Below the pieces are notes generated by a model that made no database searches, was not told the DNA's origin, and saw only the letters and a list, made by a program, of their open reading frames with translations. A stretch of DNA of 64,000 nucleotides, taken from the NCBI GenBank assembly GCA_033961575.1, contig CM066737.1, forward strand, positions 99,352,709 through 99,416,708. Reading direction: 5' to 3'. Numbering within the stretch: the first letter of the stretch is position 1; every line of letters starts with the position of its first letter. Both the position numbers and the translations under genes were made by a program. The DNA comes from Aselliscus stoliczkanus. Taxonomy: Eukaryota > Chordata > Mammalia > Chiroptera > Hipposideridae. Shown here one piece after another: positions 10,313 through 21,590 of the stretch.

Positions 10313-11325
10313 GAGCCTTGACCATTTGCTTAAAGTGCCACCTGCCAGGGTTTCTCCTTAAACTTACACCCACTAATTTGAGAATTTGAGGCGAATTGTG
10401 CCGGTATCAATTATCACTGTGGTGTTCTAATGGTGATTTTCTTTTTCCCTCGTTTCTTCCACATTTATTAATTGGTATTCCCCTATAAGGAAGACTTGTC
10501 CCCTCTCTCTGACTTATTTACTCATTTATTGAGTTATTTATGTATCTCCATATAGACTTGAAGATCTGACTTTTATTCTGTGGGTTATAATCCCAATAGA
10601 ATCATTATTTATTTTGTTGCTTGAATTGTACTAGCTTTGGCCCTTAGGAGCTCTTTCAGGCTGGCTCTTGTGTCCTTTTGTACTTGCCCCGTCATTTTTA
10701 TGGAGCATTTCCTTACTTTCTGGCACCAGTAGGCTTTCACATTTCTCCATAAAGCTCATCAGAAGCACCAGATAATGACTGCCTTTAGTAAGGCACTCTG
10801 CAAGTAATTTATATTAATGTAAAGATGATATTAAAGGTTATCACAGCAAAGTATCATTCATTACATACAAATTACAGATGTCAAGTCCAAGTACTGGAAA
10901 AGGGTAAGCATGACAGGCTGTTAAGTGCTACATAGGCAGAGGCTCAACCGCCTTCCATTTTTATTCAAAATGTTACCACCATGGAGCAACACAATGGGGC
11001 CTTTTAAGTCATGTGATATAATTTTAAGTGTGACCGCTCAGCTACTCTCCATTCCCAAAATGCATCTTCTATTCTGGTACACATGGGAGTTCAGTGGGAC
11101 GAAGATGTGGTATTAAATACAATTGTATTTCTCTAGCAACATTCATGAGATGAATTCACATAATTTGAAATATTGCACTAACTATTCTGTTAAAAAATAC
11201 TCTTGAAAGAGGGAGGCAGGATAAGGAATTATACATCTATTTTCTTGCTAGCAGCTGGATTTGAATCCTCATATTAACTTCCCTTGTGCTGCTGGTCAGC
11301 AAGTTTCTCAAAGGAAAAATAACAA
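10313..11325. other. No gene or clear repeat seen
   Basis: AT-rich intergenic sequence without a supportable coding region. Confidence 0.55.
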
Positions 11326-11765
11326 CAGGAGGGCAGGCTGAATGGCGTGTTGGTTAGGAGTTGGCTTGGGACGGGACGCCAGCTCTGAGCATCAGGGCCC
11401 GGGTTCGGATCCCACATGAGGGCCAGTGACGCTGCACCCTCAACAACTAAGATGGTGAACAACAGCTCGACCTGGAGCTGGGCTGCTGTGAGTCTCCTAC
11501 GACGGCATAGGCTGCAGTGGGGCTGGCCGGCAGCTGGCATGTGCTTTCGTGAGCCGCCGTGAGCGGCCGTCCAGAGGCCAGGGACCGATCTGCCTCACCC
11601 GGGAAGAGCGCAATGATAATACCAACATGGGCCAGTGAAGCGACATCCTCCACAACTAGACTGAAGAACCAAAGGACAGCAACTTGTCTGTTCCCCTTCC
11701 CCAATTCCTCAACACTGTTCCCCTCCCCCAGTTCCCCAATAAAATCTTTAAAAAAACCAAAAAGA
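11326..11765 (+). mobile_element. Long bat SINE
   Basis: Divergent head (GGGCAGGCTGAATGGCG), then GGTTCGGATCCCACATG, the GGTGAACAACAGCTCGACCT variant body, the CTGCCTCACCCGGGAAGAG signature and the tail CCCAGTTCCCCAATAAAATC plus A-rich end. It belongs to the same subfamily as the 4400 copy (shared AAGATGGTGAACA block). Confidence 0.88.
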
Positions 11766-11999
11766 ACAGGAACAGTTAAGAAGAACCAAACAATAAGTGT
11801 GTGTGTGATGTCCATTTTTAAAATGTAGAAAAACTGCAAATGAAAAAATAATATCTATAGTGTTTTCAGTAGAATTGATTCAATTTAGTTTACTTAAGGC
11901 ATTAAATTAGAGCACAGCTCAGGAATTTTTAAAAATATTAAGTCTTGCCATCAGTCTTTTTTTCTGTGATAAAATGACAAATTTGTCCATGTAGGAAGC

Positions 12000-12720
12000 A
12001 TACCCAGATCAAGGAGTAGGGGCATAGCATTCTGGTTCAAGAAGGAAGAGGTATGCTCTGAAATAGACCAGAGCTAAAACAAGACACAAAAGTTCGAGTG
12101 GTCTGTCTTCACTTGTGTGAAGCTGGACCAACAAGTCAACAAGAAGACTGACTTCCCCATATAGGACAGAGATGAGTAAGATTAAGCAAGATCTAAGACA
12201 AGCTGCTGATTTTTGCCCCTGAGCTCTGCCAAGTTCAGCCACCAGTTGGCTGATTTAGGTGTACTGGCCTCTGCCACATCCAGGTAACTGCAGCCATGGT
12301 GGGTATCATCAGCAGTGTTCAAAGCCTGCACATATTGCTCTGAGAATGCATGGAGCAGCCAGAAAAGAGTCCTCGGCATGGAGATGCTGGTCCACTACAA
12401 GTCCAGTGCAGCTATTTCCATGTTGAAACAGGCCCACTTTCAGAACTTGGAGTCTCTTTGAGAGATGGATAAGGTGGCCTAGTGACCCTGGCCTTAGCAA
12501 AGAGAACCCTTTCTGGGATTGGGCAGACTCCAGACCAATCCCTTCTGGGTGGGGTTCAAGAAAAATAAAAGTCACAGTAACAGTGGGCCTTAGCCAGGCT
12601 ATATGAGTTTCAGTGTTTGTCAACTCTAAGATCATATCACAGGCTTTATCACCCTGGTAAGCCAAGGCATGCAATGCATGAGGCTCCATGGTGCCTGGCA
12701 CAGGTGTAACTGAGTATTCA
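12000..12720 (-). pseudogene. Unidentified decayed coding-like sequence (possible retropseudogene)
   Basis: The minus strand carries overlapping open stretches in different frames. One is a 130-codon frame (12701-12309) containing EPHALHALAYQGDKACDMIL and TNTETHIAWLRPTVTV. Another (12379-12182) reads FSEQYVQALNTADDTHHG and SANWWLNLAELRGKNQQ. The amino-acid texture looks like real protein and the frame switch suggests a broken intronless copy of a cellular gene. I do not recognise the parent. I see no clear poly(A) tail or TSD, so it could also be chance. Confidence 0.3.
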
Positions 12721-12916
12721 CCCGTACCTTTGACACTTCAGATTCTTAATTTCCACGTTCCTCAGGATTCTGCCATTGATGTCACTACTACCTTCTCAGC
12801 AGCTGTGTGGATGGGTCTTCCACCCCTGGATTAGTCTGTTTAGATTGGTCTGATACACATGGAAAGTATTTAGAAAGATGATGTTACTGATCTCTTGTTC
12901 ATAAGACCCTGATGAT

Positions 12917-12917
<1 letters not shown>

Positions 12918-12949
<32 letters not shown>
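12918..12949. repeat. (TG)n microsatellite
   Basis: Pure TG run of about 32 bp. Confidence 0.97.
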
Positions 12950-12952
<3 letters not shown>

Positions 12953-13101
12953 AAAGCTAATGAAACAGTTACAAGAATATCTTTCTGTAGAAATCCCAGG
13001 ATGTGACCGATTTACAAGAGTTGTCCCAACATCACAGGTGAGGTATGAAGACAGCCCTATATTGGGTTGGGGGTCACATTTTATTTTATTTTTTATTTTT
13101 T

Positions 13102-13196
13102 GAGGGCAGTGTCACTGGCCCTCATATGTGGGACCTGAACCAGGGCCGCTGGCTTCCCAAGCCAGCGCTTAACCACCATGCCACTCAGCCGGCCCT
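13102..13196 (-). mobile_element. Short bat SINE, antisense, with TSD
   Basis: T-rich stretch, then GAGGGCAGTGTCACTGG to the head complement CAGCCGGCCC. GGTCACATTTTATTT (left) and GGTCACGTTTTATTT (right) are the duplicated target. Confidence 0.9.
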
Positions 13197-14193
13197 GGAG
13201 GTCACGTTTTATTTATCACCTGTGGGTCTACTATCCCTCTGCCTCCTCCATTTTCCAGGGGCCAATGATTTATTGCTTCATTGTCTTATTTTGTGTCTTT
13301 CTGAATGTCTCCCATGTATTTCACTATCTCTTTTCTACCACCAGATGGTGGAAAGGGAAAAGAAAATAACGGGACGATAGATGAATGTGCTAGCTGTCAG
13401 AGTAGATCTATGAACAGTGTGGTGGTGAATGGATCCAAAAAGGAGTTCCTGAGTTACTCATGAATTCCTACGAATTTCCTATTTTCATTTTAGTGCCCAC
13501 TTGAGGGTGGGCTGCGCTGGTCTGGGGGTCTATAAAACACAATGATGCCTGTTGGGGAGGAAGTTAGCCCTGGCCTCAGTGGATTTCTCAGATTAGAGCC
13601 TGTGAACATTGTTGAGCAACTGAATCCCACATGGCCCAGGCACCTGAGGCGCGGGGTTAGGGGTTCCTGCGAGAATCTGAGCTGGACGATGCGCCCCACT
13701 GCGCCCTTCTCTATCTTTCCGCATCTCCATCCCACCACCTGCTACGTACAAACGCGCACCTGGCCTGCCTTTCCCACGCTGCACTGAAGGGACAGAGCAT
13801 TTCTCCCTCCATAGGGACCCCTTCTCCCTCCTTCCCAACAGCCCCCTCTGTGAAGCCTTATTCTGGATTACCTCGACCTCCCGCCCCACCCCGGGTTGCC
13901 AGCCATCACCCTCAGCAGGTGTTCGGCCCCTCACCTGCCCACAGTCTCCCCTCTCCCAGCCCGTGGTCCCCCTATGGTCACGCCCTCGCGATCCGCTCCT
14001 TCCACCTCCTTTCCCACGTGCTCTTCCACTCGGACGCCCCCTCCCCCGCCGACCCCTTCTCCGGTCTCGAGGAGTCTCGCGGCATTTCCCCGGGCGTTAG
14101 CCGAACCGCCGCGGGTGGGGGGCGTCCTTGCACTGAGCTGGGTCCCAACTCAGCGGGCTGTGAGGGGGGCGCCCGAGCACCGCAGCCGCAGGG

Positions 14194-14250
14194 ACGCCCC
14201 GCCCCCCACAGGCCCCGCCCCACAGGCTCCGCCCAGGGCCCGCCTCCGCC
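14194..14250 (+). promoter_or_regulatory. Cluster of GC boxes (Sp1/KLF-type sites)
   Basis: Three closely spaced motifs, CCCCGCCCCCC, GGCCCCGCCCC and GGCTCCGCCC, lie in about 40 bp and are followed by CCCGCCTCCGCC. They sit 200-250 bp upstream of the uORF and are the best core-promoter candidates. Confidence 0.6.
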
Positions 14251-14389
14251 CCAGCCGCCGCGCGTCCCCGGCAGGCGGAGCCGCAGGAGCATCGCGGTGG
14301 TGGCAAGGAGGAGGGGAGAGCGGGCGGTGCGGCCGCGGCTGCCGGGTGCTGGGCTGGGCGGCGCTTTTTTCTTTTTTTTTTTTTTTTTT

Positions 14390-14711
14390 CGCAATTTCCA
14401 CTCGCGGGGAGCAGGAAACCCGGCGCAGCCGGGCGCAGCGGGCCGCGATGCAGCAGCAGCAGCAGCAGCAGCAGCTTCAGGAGTCACCCCGGGGCAGCAG
14501 CGGCAGCAGCAGCAGAGGCAGCAGCGGGCGGCGCTGAGCCGCTTTGGCCGCCGCTACTAAGGAGGAAGCCGGCCCCGTCGCCGCTGTTGCGGATCCCCGA
14601 GCTCCAGTCCCGGCTCCCCGAACCCCGCGCCTCGACCCCATCGCCTCGACCCCCACGTCCGCCTCCGCCAACTTTCACGCTGCCTCGGCGGCCCGGCCCG
14701 GCTCAACGCCA
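14390..14711 (+). other. SH3KBP1: SH3KBP1 exon 1, 5' untranslated region (start uncertain)
   Basis: This is the GC-rich leader directly upstream of the start codon at 14712. It contains (CAG)8 at 14451-14474 and further CAG/GGC-rich sequence to about 14530. A T-rich tract with one C (14365-14389) lies just upstream; I placed the leader start after it, but the true start could be further upstream. The leader is uninterrupted up to the donor at 14716. Confidence 0.6.
14448..14537 (+). other. Upstream ORF (29 codons) with poly-Gln start in the SH3KBP1 leader
   Basis: ATG at 14448 opens a short frame beginning Met-(Gln)8-Leu-Gln-Glu, followed by a Ser/Gly/Arg-rich tail ending at TGA 14535-14537. 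The stop precedes the SH3KBP1 ATG by 174 bp. The start context has G at -3 but C at +4, so initiation could be moderate. If transcription begins upstream of 14448 it could lower or condition translation of the main frame. No evidence that a stable peptide is made. Confidence 0.45.
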
Positions 14712-14715
14712 ATGG
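14712..14715 (+). CDS. SH3KBP1: SH3KBP1 exon 1 coding part (ATG + G)
   Basis: The coding part of exon 1 is only ATGG, followed directly by the donor GTGAGTGG (14716). Joined to exon 2 it reads ATG|GTG|GAG|GCC, giving the Met-Val-Glu-Ala N-terminus of SH3KBP1 (CIN85). The protein is a cytoplasmic adaptor with three SH3 domains and a C-terminal coiled coil that links CBL, endophilins and receptor tyrosine kinases during endocytosis. The start is fixed by exact phase agreement with exon 2 and by the CpG-island setting. The context CGCCAATGG has G at +4 but no purine at -3. Confidence 0.92.
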
Positions 14716-15339
14716 GTGAGTGGGGGGTCGCCGATGCCTGGGTGCCCGGGTGTCCACCACAGCCTGGGGGCGGCGCGCCTGTCTCAGGATTGCGGAGCTA
14801 GGGAAGGGCGCCCCGGGGGCAGGGCATCGGCGGGTGACACAGCGGTGGGCGCCCTGCCTGCCTCGCGCACCCCTATTCACTCCCACTCTCGCCCACGTCC
14901 CTGCCAAGCCCGCGCGGCGCAGACTGGAACCCCGCGGGGGCCAGGGTAGAGGACTACGGGGGCCGTCCCGGGGCGGCTGGGCTGAGGGATACAGGGGGTG
15001 TGGTTGGCTTTTCGAGTGGGCGGAGAGAGTTTGGTCTTGGCCATTTTCTCAACCTCAGCGCGTCCTCCTCGGCGCTTGAGGACGCGGGTACTGGGAGCTA
15101 GTGGGCTCCGGCCCTGCGCGGGATTCGCGCTGCCTCTGTCTTGCCCCGCCGTGGGGGAAGCGGGCATCTCGGTGTGTCAGGCAGCTGGGGCCCGGGTTGC
15201 CTTTGCTGCGGGCTCGCGTTGTGGGGTGGGGCGGGGAGGGGAACGCCCCAGTACCCGGCCTGGCGTGCCATCCTCAGTGCCTGACGCGCCTCGCTGGGCT
15301 CCCCTCTTCATGCTCTGATCCCCTCTCTCTCCACCTGCC

Positions 15340-16075
15340 TTCCTTCCTCAGCCCGGGAGCTCTCCACTCCATGATGCTCAAAGGCCACTTCCCACATTCT
15401 CGAAGTCTGCAGGCTCAGGGAACTGGAAAGGGTGATCCAGTCCTTGATTTACTGATCAAACATCCGTTCTAAGTAGGCAACTAACCATTAGGCCTCCTGG
15501 GTCCCACCTGGTATAGACCCGTAGCGCTGGAGCCACCTTGCTGCCCAGAGGACATGACACTTCACTGGGCAAAGGACTTGTGATTGCCTGGGCTATTAAA
15601 CGTTTGGTCCACCCAGGTAATATTCTGGCTGGCAGCTATTCTCTGTTTTTCATGCCTTTGGCAGATTATTTTAGGGTGTTTCTAGGCCAAGCATAGTAAG
15701 GCTATAGATTATAATAAAATATAATAAAGTGAAACCTTTCTGTGTTCAGGTAATAGGATTTGGGTAGGTGAGTCAGAAAGTGATAGGTGAACAGTCATAG
15801 GATGCACATGAAGACAGATGTACCGGAAAAGGGGAGCTTTAACCCAGTCAATTGTTGACAGGTAAAGTTAAAATACCATTTGTGGTCCTTTGTCAAAATG
15901 GTTTTCCTTTTCCAAAGTGGTGGTGATCTAATGGCCTGGCAGCTTCAATGTCATTTTTTTGTCAGTGTCCTTCCCTGATCCCCGCACTATCTCAGTCTAA
16001 ATTAGTTCCTCTCTGTTGCCCTTTCTCCCATAGCACCTTTTCGTTTTTGTATAGCAGTATTACATATTGAGTTTG
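15340..16075. other. No feature seen
   Basis: Intronic sequence following the CpG island, without a recognised repeat or gene. Confidence 0.5.
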
Positions 16076-16079
16076 TTTA

Positions 16080-16230
16080 ACATTTCTCTCCCCTGCTGTA
16101 AGCTCCATGACCATAGGGACAGTGCTACTGTGTTGCACCGTTTTGCTTTGCACTGTTTTCTTTGGTCCGTGGCATGGAGCAGGCCCTAAATAAATAGTTA
16201 TTGAATGAATGCATGAATGAATGAATGAGT
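16080..16230 (+). repeat. L2 3' end with (TGAA)n-type tail
   Basis: Sense L2 signature: GCTGTAAGCTCCATGACC, ATAGGGACAGTG, CATGGAGCAGGCCCTAAATA, AATAGTTATTGAATGAATG, ending in TGAA repeats. Ancient LINE. Confidence 0.75.
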
Positions 16231-16231
16231 A

Positions 16232-17310
16232 TGAAACCCTTCTACTCTGCAGAAGACAAAACACTTAGCTCTCCACACTCTTATTTTGCTTCTGTATGTA
16301 ATAGGATGATTTAGTTCATTAGCAAAAGTATATACTTTAAAATCACCCATCACTTTAGTAACAAATTGGTTTCTCTATAGGTGATCAACAATGCTGTTTT
16401 GATCACCTTTCTTTTTGAGTGGGTTGCCGAGAGGGTTGCACACACAAAAAAGGAGTTAGGTCCAAATGTCCTCCCATGGCTGGACTGTGCTTTTTTTCTG
16501 TCTCCGTGGGAAGAGGACCAAGTTCTATTTAGGAAGAAACAGACCTGTTAATCTATCATTCAAGTCTGAACTTTCATTGTCCAGAACCTCCGAAGAAAAT
16601 TAGTGCTTCTGCAGTTTATAGTCCTTACAAGTGTAATCTTTTTTTTTTTTTTTAACTGTAGCCATTACAAATAGGCAGGGGTAGGGGAGTGGGCAGAAAG
16701 TGATCTTCATTTATCTGAGGTGTTAATAATATTTGGAGACAATAAGATTAAAATGAATACTGTCATTTAACTCATTAAAATGTTTATAGTGGGAATTAAG
16801 ATGGTCATAGTTTGTGGCTGAGGATCACTTGCTCTTTTTTAAAGCACATTCAGCAATTTATTTGTGATGAGTACAGGTATTTAACAATTGATTCTGTCTT
16901 CCGATGCAGCCGCCTACCTAACAGTGCTGTTGTGAAGCGGGTGTGTGTTTTTGCACCTCTTCCCCAATCTCCCAAGTCTCTTTGGCTTTCAGAAGATTTG
17001 TCCAGTTTATCAATTTGATACATTTGCATTCCTACCTGGCCTGATAATGATTTTTCTGTTGGTGTATTATATGGTCTTTGATCTGAAAAATAACTGAAAA
17101 GCATCAAATCCCCAGCCCTGAAATGGCTGTGAAATAGTTGTGAAATGGCCCCTTACAGAAGTCTGCTCAGAATGTGCCCTCTGAGCTTGCCGGGAGATGC
17201 CTATAGTGCCAGTACAGGGAAAGCCTCTTGTAATTAACAACTGCACACATATTATTATGAACCCAATCTGTGAATAGTGAAGGATTTGCAAGCCCAGCAC
17301 ATGATTTCCA
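16232..17310. other. No feature seen
   Basis: Intronic sequence. A T run at 16639-16653 and short open frames only. Confidence 0.5.
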
Positions 17311-17328
17311 TTTAAAGAATTCCAGAGT

Positions 17329-17437
17329 TGGCCGGCCGAGTGGCGCGGTGGTTAAGAGCTGGCTTGGGAAGCCAGCGGCCCCGGTTCGGGTCCCACATAT
17401 GAGGGCCAGTGACACTGCCCTGTAAAGAAAAAAAAAA
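17329..17437 (+). mobile_element. Short bat SINE with 15-bp TSD
   Basis: GGCCGGCCGAGTGGCGCGGT head, GGTTCGGGTCCCACATATG block and GACACTGCCC end with an A tail. AAAGAATTCCAGAGT at 17314-17328 and 17438-17452 is an exact duplication, so the insertion is young. Confidence 0.95.
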
Positions 17438-17780
17438 AAAGAATTCCAGAGTAACAACAAAGTTGGGCCTGATTTTAGCAGTGTATTTTGATGGTAGACT
17501 GCTTTATGCTAAACTAAAACTAAAATGAATATCACGTGTTGGCCTCCAGAAACAGTGTTGAGTTAGAAATGGAAGAAAAGGCTCCACCTTTATCATTCAT
17601 GACTGTCTGTCCATCACTGCACGGACAAAAACCCTTGCTACCATCCTAGTTGCACAGAGCTTGGTTGTTTCGTCTCTGACCACTTCAGTTGTTTTTGCAT
17701 TGCTGTCATTCTCTCATCAACTCTTGTATTTGTAATTGTAATTGTTTTAAAGTAGGTTGCATACAGTGGTCAGTATTCAT

Positions 17781-17890
17781 CCATTTATCCATCCATCCAA
17801 TATTTATTGGCCTCCTGCTTTGTGCTGGGTATTGTGCTCAGTACAGGTGCACAACACACGCAGACCTGCCGGCTTGGGCTTCTCAGTCTG
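17781..17890 (-). repeat. L2 fragment, antisense
   Basis: AATATTTATTGGCCTCCTGC then TTTGTGCTGGGTATTGTGCT is the antisense L2 3' motif (consensus sense: TATTTATTGAGCGCCTACTA on this strand). Confidence 0.65.
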
Positions 17891-17899
17891 ATGGAGGAG

Positions 17900-18920
17900 G
17901 CTGACTTTCATGCCGTGTTCACAACAGTATGTAATTAGAAGCATGGCAGGTCTCATGAAAGGAATTAGAGGAGGGAATCTGATTTAGCCTGAAGAGGGGT
18001 ACGACAGTGTCATCCAGGAGATGGTGTTTGAGCTTAAATGTGAAAGTTGAGTTGGAGTTGTCACAGCCCTCCAGGCACATCCCCTGGAACACACTTGGAG
18101 TGGAACAAGCCAGTTTTCTTCTCCTTGCAGTGAGGGGAATGCACACCTTGGGGCACCATGGGGCATCACAGCAAGAGAGTGTCAGAGAGGCCTATACACA
18201 GGATTGGGCCTGTCTCAGGTGCTTTTGGGGAGCGGTTAAGGAAGCTGGGCATTGCTCTGGACCAGATGCTGTCGGGAAGCAGGGCTAATTCCATGATTGG
18301 GTGGCAATAAATCTCATCTGGAAGCAGGGAAGACTAGGCAGAGGCTGTGATGGGTAAAGAAGCAGCAGTCACTCATTAGCCAGGGTTGGGGGGATGTTTG
18401 GTGACATTTGTGGTTTGGACAAGGTTCCTGCTTTGTCCGTGTTCAGACATGATTACTGAATGGTCTTGTTTTTGTCTTGTCCCATACTGGTCACAGAGTG
18501 GCCTTGTCAGATGTTGGCATTCTGGGAAATTGCTTATGTTCAACAGGAAAGTGCTCTGCCAGCTCCCAGACGGCAGGGACTGCTTTTCTCTGTCCCCAAG
18601 TTAACTAAGTGATGAGTTAGGGCAGGACATAGGAGGTGGTGGGGAGGAGAATGGCTTTCTAGGTATATATATTCTGTGGCTAATTCCTTAATATCAGCCA
18701 GCTCTAATCTGGGGAGTGTTGTTCAATTTTAAGCAGAATGGACAACTGAGATGCTATACCAGGTGAAGAGATCCAGAGTCATGGGGAACAAGCTGTTGAG
18801 AACCAAAAAGTCAGGGCGGCTCTTAGTGGGAAAGACGCGGGGCAGGAAAATACTAGAATCCTTTCAATGTGAGAAGAGGAATGTTAGTAGTACGGGGGTT
18901 CGGAGTGTGATATGATTGAT
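17900..18920. other. Mostly unique intronic sequence
   Basis: A short L2-like piece (CTCCCAGACGGCAGGGACTG, about 18560) is the only repeat hint. No gene is supported. Confidence 0.45.
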
Positions 18921-18924
18921 ATGA

Positions 18925-19075
18925 GAGACCAGCAGCATCAGCCTCCCCTGGAATCCCATCAGAGTCACGAATTGTCTGGTCCCTACTCTGAGTTACTGAG
19001 TCAGGAACCCAGCAGTCTATTAATGAGCCCTCCAAGTGGTTCTAATGCCTGGTCAGGGTCTAGTGTAGAACCTTC
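18925..19075 (-). mobile_element. MER20 fragment, antisense
   Basis: GACCAGCAGCATCAGCCTCC, GTTACTGAGTCAGGAACCC and GAGCCCTCCAAGTGGTTCTA follow the antisense MER20 order. The terminal repeats have decayed. Confidence 0.65.
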
Positions 19076-19459
19076 TCAGCTTGCAGTTGAGAAAGCTGAC
19101 GTCCAGAGTATGTGGATCACCAAAGAGCACATGGCCACTCTGGTTATAAAATAAGATGCTGTTGTAAGTGACAGCATTTTACAGAAGGAGAAAAATATGC
19201 TCCTAGTTCAGAACAAACTTCTCATTGGGTTACTGGGACAGTAGCGTTGATTCCTCCATGAATCCGGTCCAAACCAGCCCTCCAGCACTTTGGCATTAGT
19301 GATGCTAGCTGGCCCAACTCAGTGTTAGTCACCTGGATTTTTACCAGAGTGTCACACCAGTCTTTCCCATCATCCTTTTCCCTCCATCCTCTTTAGAAGG
19401 GACATTGTTAGCGTTATTAGGATTCTCGATGTTTGTTCATGATTTTCTGTATCTGGTAC

Positions 19460-19905
19460 CTGTATTAGTTTCCAGTTGCTCCTCTAACAAATCACCATAA
19501 ACTTGGTGCCTAAGAAGACCACAGGTTTACTATCTTAAAAGTTCCGGAGATTGGGGCTGGCCGAGTGGAGCGGTGTTTAAGTGCTGGCCTGGGAAGCCAG
19601 CAGCCCAGGTTCGGGTCCCACATCTGAGGGCCAGTGACACTGCCCTCCAAAAAAAACCACAAAAAGTTCTGGAGATTGGAAGTCCAATACACGTCTCACT
19701 AGGCTAAGATCACCATGCAGCAGGGCTGTGTTCCTTGTGCAGGCTCTAGGAGAGAATCTCTTTTCTTGCTTTTTCCAGCTCCCAGAGCCTGCCCTCATTC
19801 CTGGGCTCGTGGCCCCCTTCCATCTTCCAAGCCAGCAATGGCCAGTCAAGTCTCTCTCATATCACATCACTCTGATACTGCCTCCTTCCGCCATGTTTAA
19901 GAAAG
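19460..19905 (-). mobile_element. MaLR-type LTR, antisense, split by a SINE
   Basis: Starts TGTATTAGTTTCCAGTTGCT and continues CTAACAAATCACCATAAACTT, then after the SINE CCCAGAGCCTGCCCTCATTC and CTTCCAAGCCAGCAATGGCC. The order parallels the LTRs at 20431 and 38185. It is truncated on the right. Confidence 0.65.
19554..19661 (+). mobile_element. Short bat SINE inside the LTR, with TSD
   Basis: GGGGCTGGCCGAGTGGAGCG head to ACACTGCCCTCC plus A-rich tail. AAAGTTCCGGAGATTGG precedes it and AAAGTTCTGGAGATTGG follows it. Confidence 0.92.
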
Positions 19906-19985
19906 GGAGCGACTGCATCTGTATAGTCACTGTGTCCCTGGGCCTGGCACATGGTGTAGGCCTAAAATGAATATTGGTTGAGGTA
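19905..19985 (+). repeat. L2 3' fragment
   Basis: GTCACTGTGTCCCTGGGCCT, GGCACATGGTGTAGGCC and AATGAATATTGGTTGA match the end of L2. Confidence 0.55.
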
Positions 19986-21590
19986 ATTATTATTCTCAGC
20001 CTTCCGGTTAACTTCACCCAGGTATGTCTTAGTCACCTCAAACAGAGCATGTTGTAAACTGAACCCAGCATTTCCCCTCCATGCTACCTGTCCTGACTTA
20101 TCCCCCATTTCCTTGATGGTTATTACCACCTTTCCTGTCAGTTCCATAGGTATTCTGCTCTTTGCCTTGCTGCTTCTTCCTTCTCCTTTCTCCTCTCTCA
20201 GCACTTGCCAATGCACAGTCAAGCCCCGGATGTTTCTGGAATTAACCCCACGTCTCCTCTACCATCCTGCAGCTGTTTTAGATCATGAATGCCTTAGCGG
20301 ATCCTTTGTGAAACCCAGCAGGCACCCTGAGCCTTTTCTTGTTCCATGCTCCTTCAGGCCTCTGAGCCTTCCCCACAAAATTCCCTTGATGGGGAACGAT
20401 TTTACTCTGTCCTCCGCCCTGTAGTCTCCCCGTATTAGTTTCCTCTTGCTGCTGTAACAAATTACTGCAAACCCAGTGGCATTAAATACCAGTTTGTAAT
20501 CTTACACTTCTGGAGGTCAGAGGTCCAAAATGGAGTTTTACTGGGTCAATATCAAATCTGCAGGGCTGCTTCCTCCTGGAGGCCCTAGGGGAGAACCCAT
20601 TTCCTCCAGCTTCTAGATTCCTTGGCTTGTGGCCTCATCACTCTAACCTCTGCTTCTGTCCTCATAGCTCCTTCTCTCTTACTCTGACCCTCCTGCCTTC
20701 CTTTTTTTTTTCCCATTTTTTTTATTAGTTTCAGGTGTACAACACAATGCAATAGTTATACTCTTTACCCCCCAAAGTGACAACCACCCTCCCCCAAGTC
20801 TCCACCCCCCATATCATACATATCTATTACAATTCCTTTCACTCCTTCCATAGTATATTCCACATCCCGTGACTATATATTCAGTTACAGTTGGCATACA
20901 ATATTATACAACATCAGCTTCAGGTGTACAGTGCAGTGATCAAGCCTCTACTCCATCCATGAAGTGGTCTCCCTAACAAGACATGTGACTATCTGACATG
21001 CCACAAAATTTTTACATTATTATATTCCCTGAATTGTGTTTCATATCCCTGTGGCAATATTGTAGTTGTCTATTTATGCTGTCTAATCCCTTCCCCTTTC
21101 CCCCTTATCCCCACCCCTCTCCCAACTAGCAACCCTCAGTTTTTCCTCTATATCCATGAGTCTGTTTACTTTGATCGCTCATTCAGTTTTTCAGATTCCA
21201 CATATAAGTGAGATCATACGGTACTTGTCTTTCTCCAATTGACTTATTTCACTTAACATAATAGTCTCTTCACAACATTATCAATTACATTCCCAGAACT
21301 GCCCTCATATCCCTGTGGCAACATTGTAGTCACCCACCTATGCTGTCCAAAACCTTCCCCCTGTCCCTCATCCCCACTCCCTCCCAGCCAGCAACCATCA
21401 GTTTTTCCTTTCTATATGCTTGATATGACTTCAGTCTTCTTAAATTTACTGAGATTTGTTTTGTGGCCTAATGTGGTCTATCTTGGAAAATGTCCCATGT
21501 GTACTTGAGAAGAATGTATATTCTGTTTTTTCAGGGTGAAATGCTCTAAAAATATCAACGAAATCCAGCTGGTCTAAAGTGTCATTTAAG

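Larger units (their letters stand above)
13940..15330 (+). promoter_or_regulatory. SH3KBP1: CpG-island promoter of SH3KBP1
   Basis: GC content and CpG density rise sharply here and fall back after about 15330, in contrast with the AT-rich flanks. The island covers the 5' UTR and the exon 1 donor and extends into intron 1. No TATA box stands at a sensible distance, and clustered GC boxes fit a TATA-less, broadly expressed promoter. The exact start site cannot be read from sequence. Confidence 0.85.

Noticed and set aside
13850..14560. Long + and - strand open frames through the CpG island (up to 236 codons)
   Set aside because: GC-rich DNA lacks stop codons by composition. The frames overlap the SH3KBP1 promoter and leader, contain poly-Ala/Pro/Arg-type runs in several frames at once and match no protein I know.
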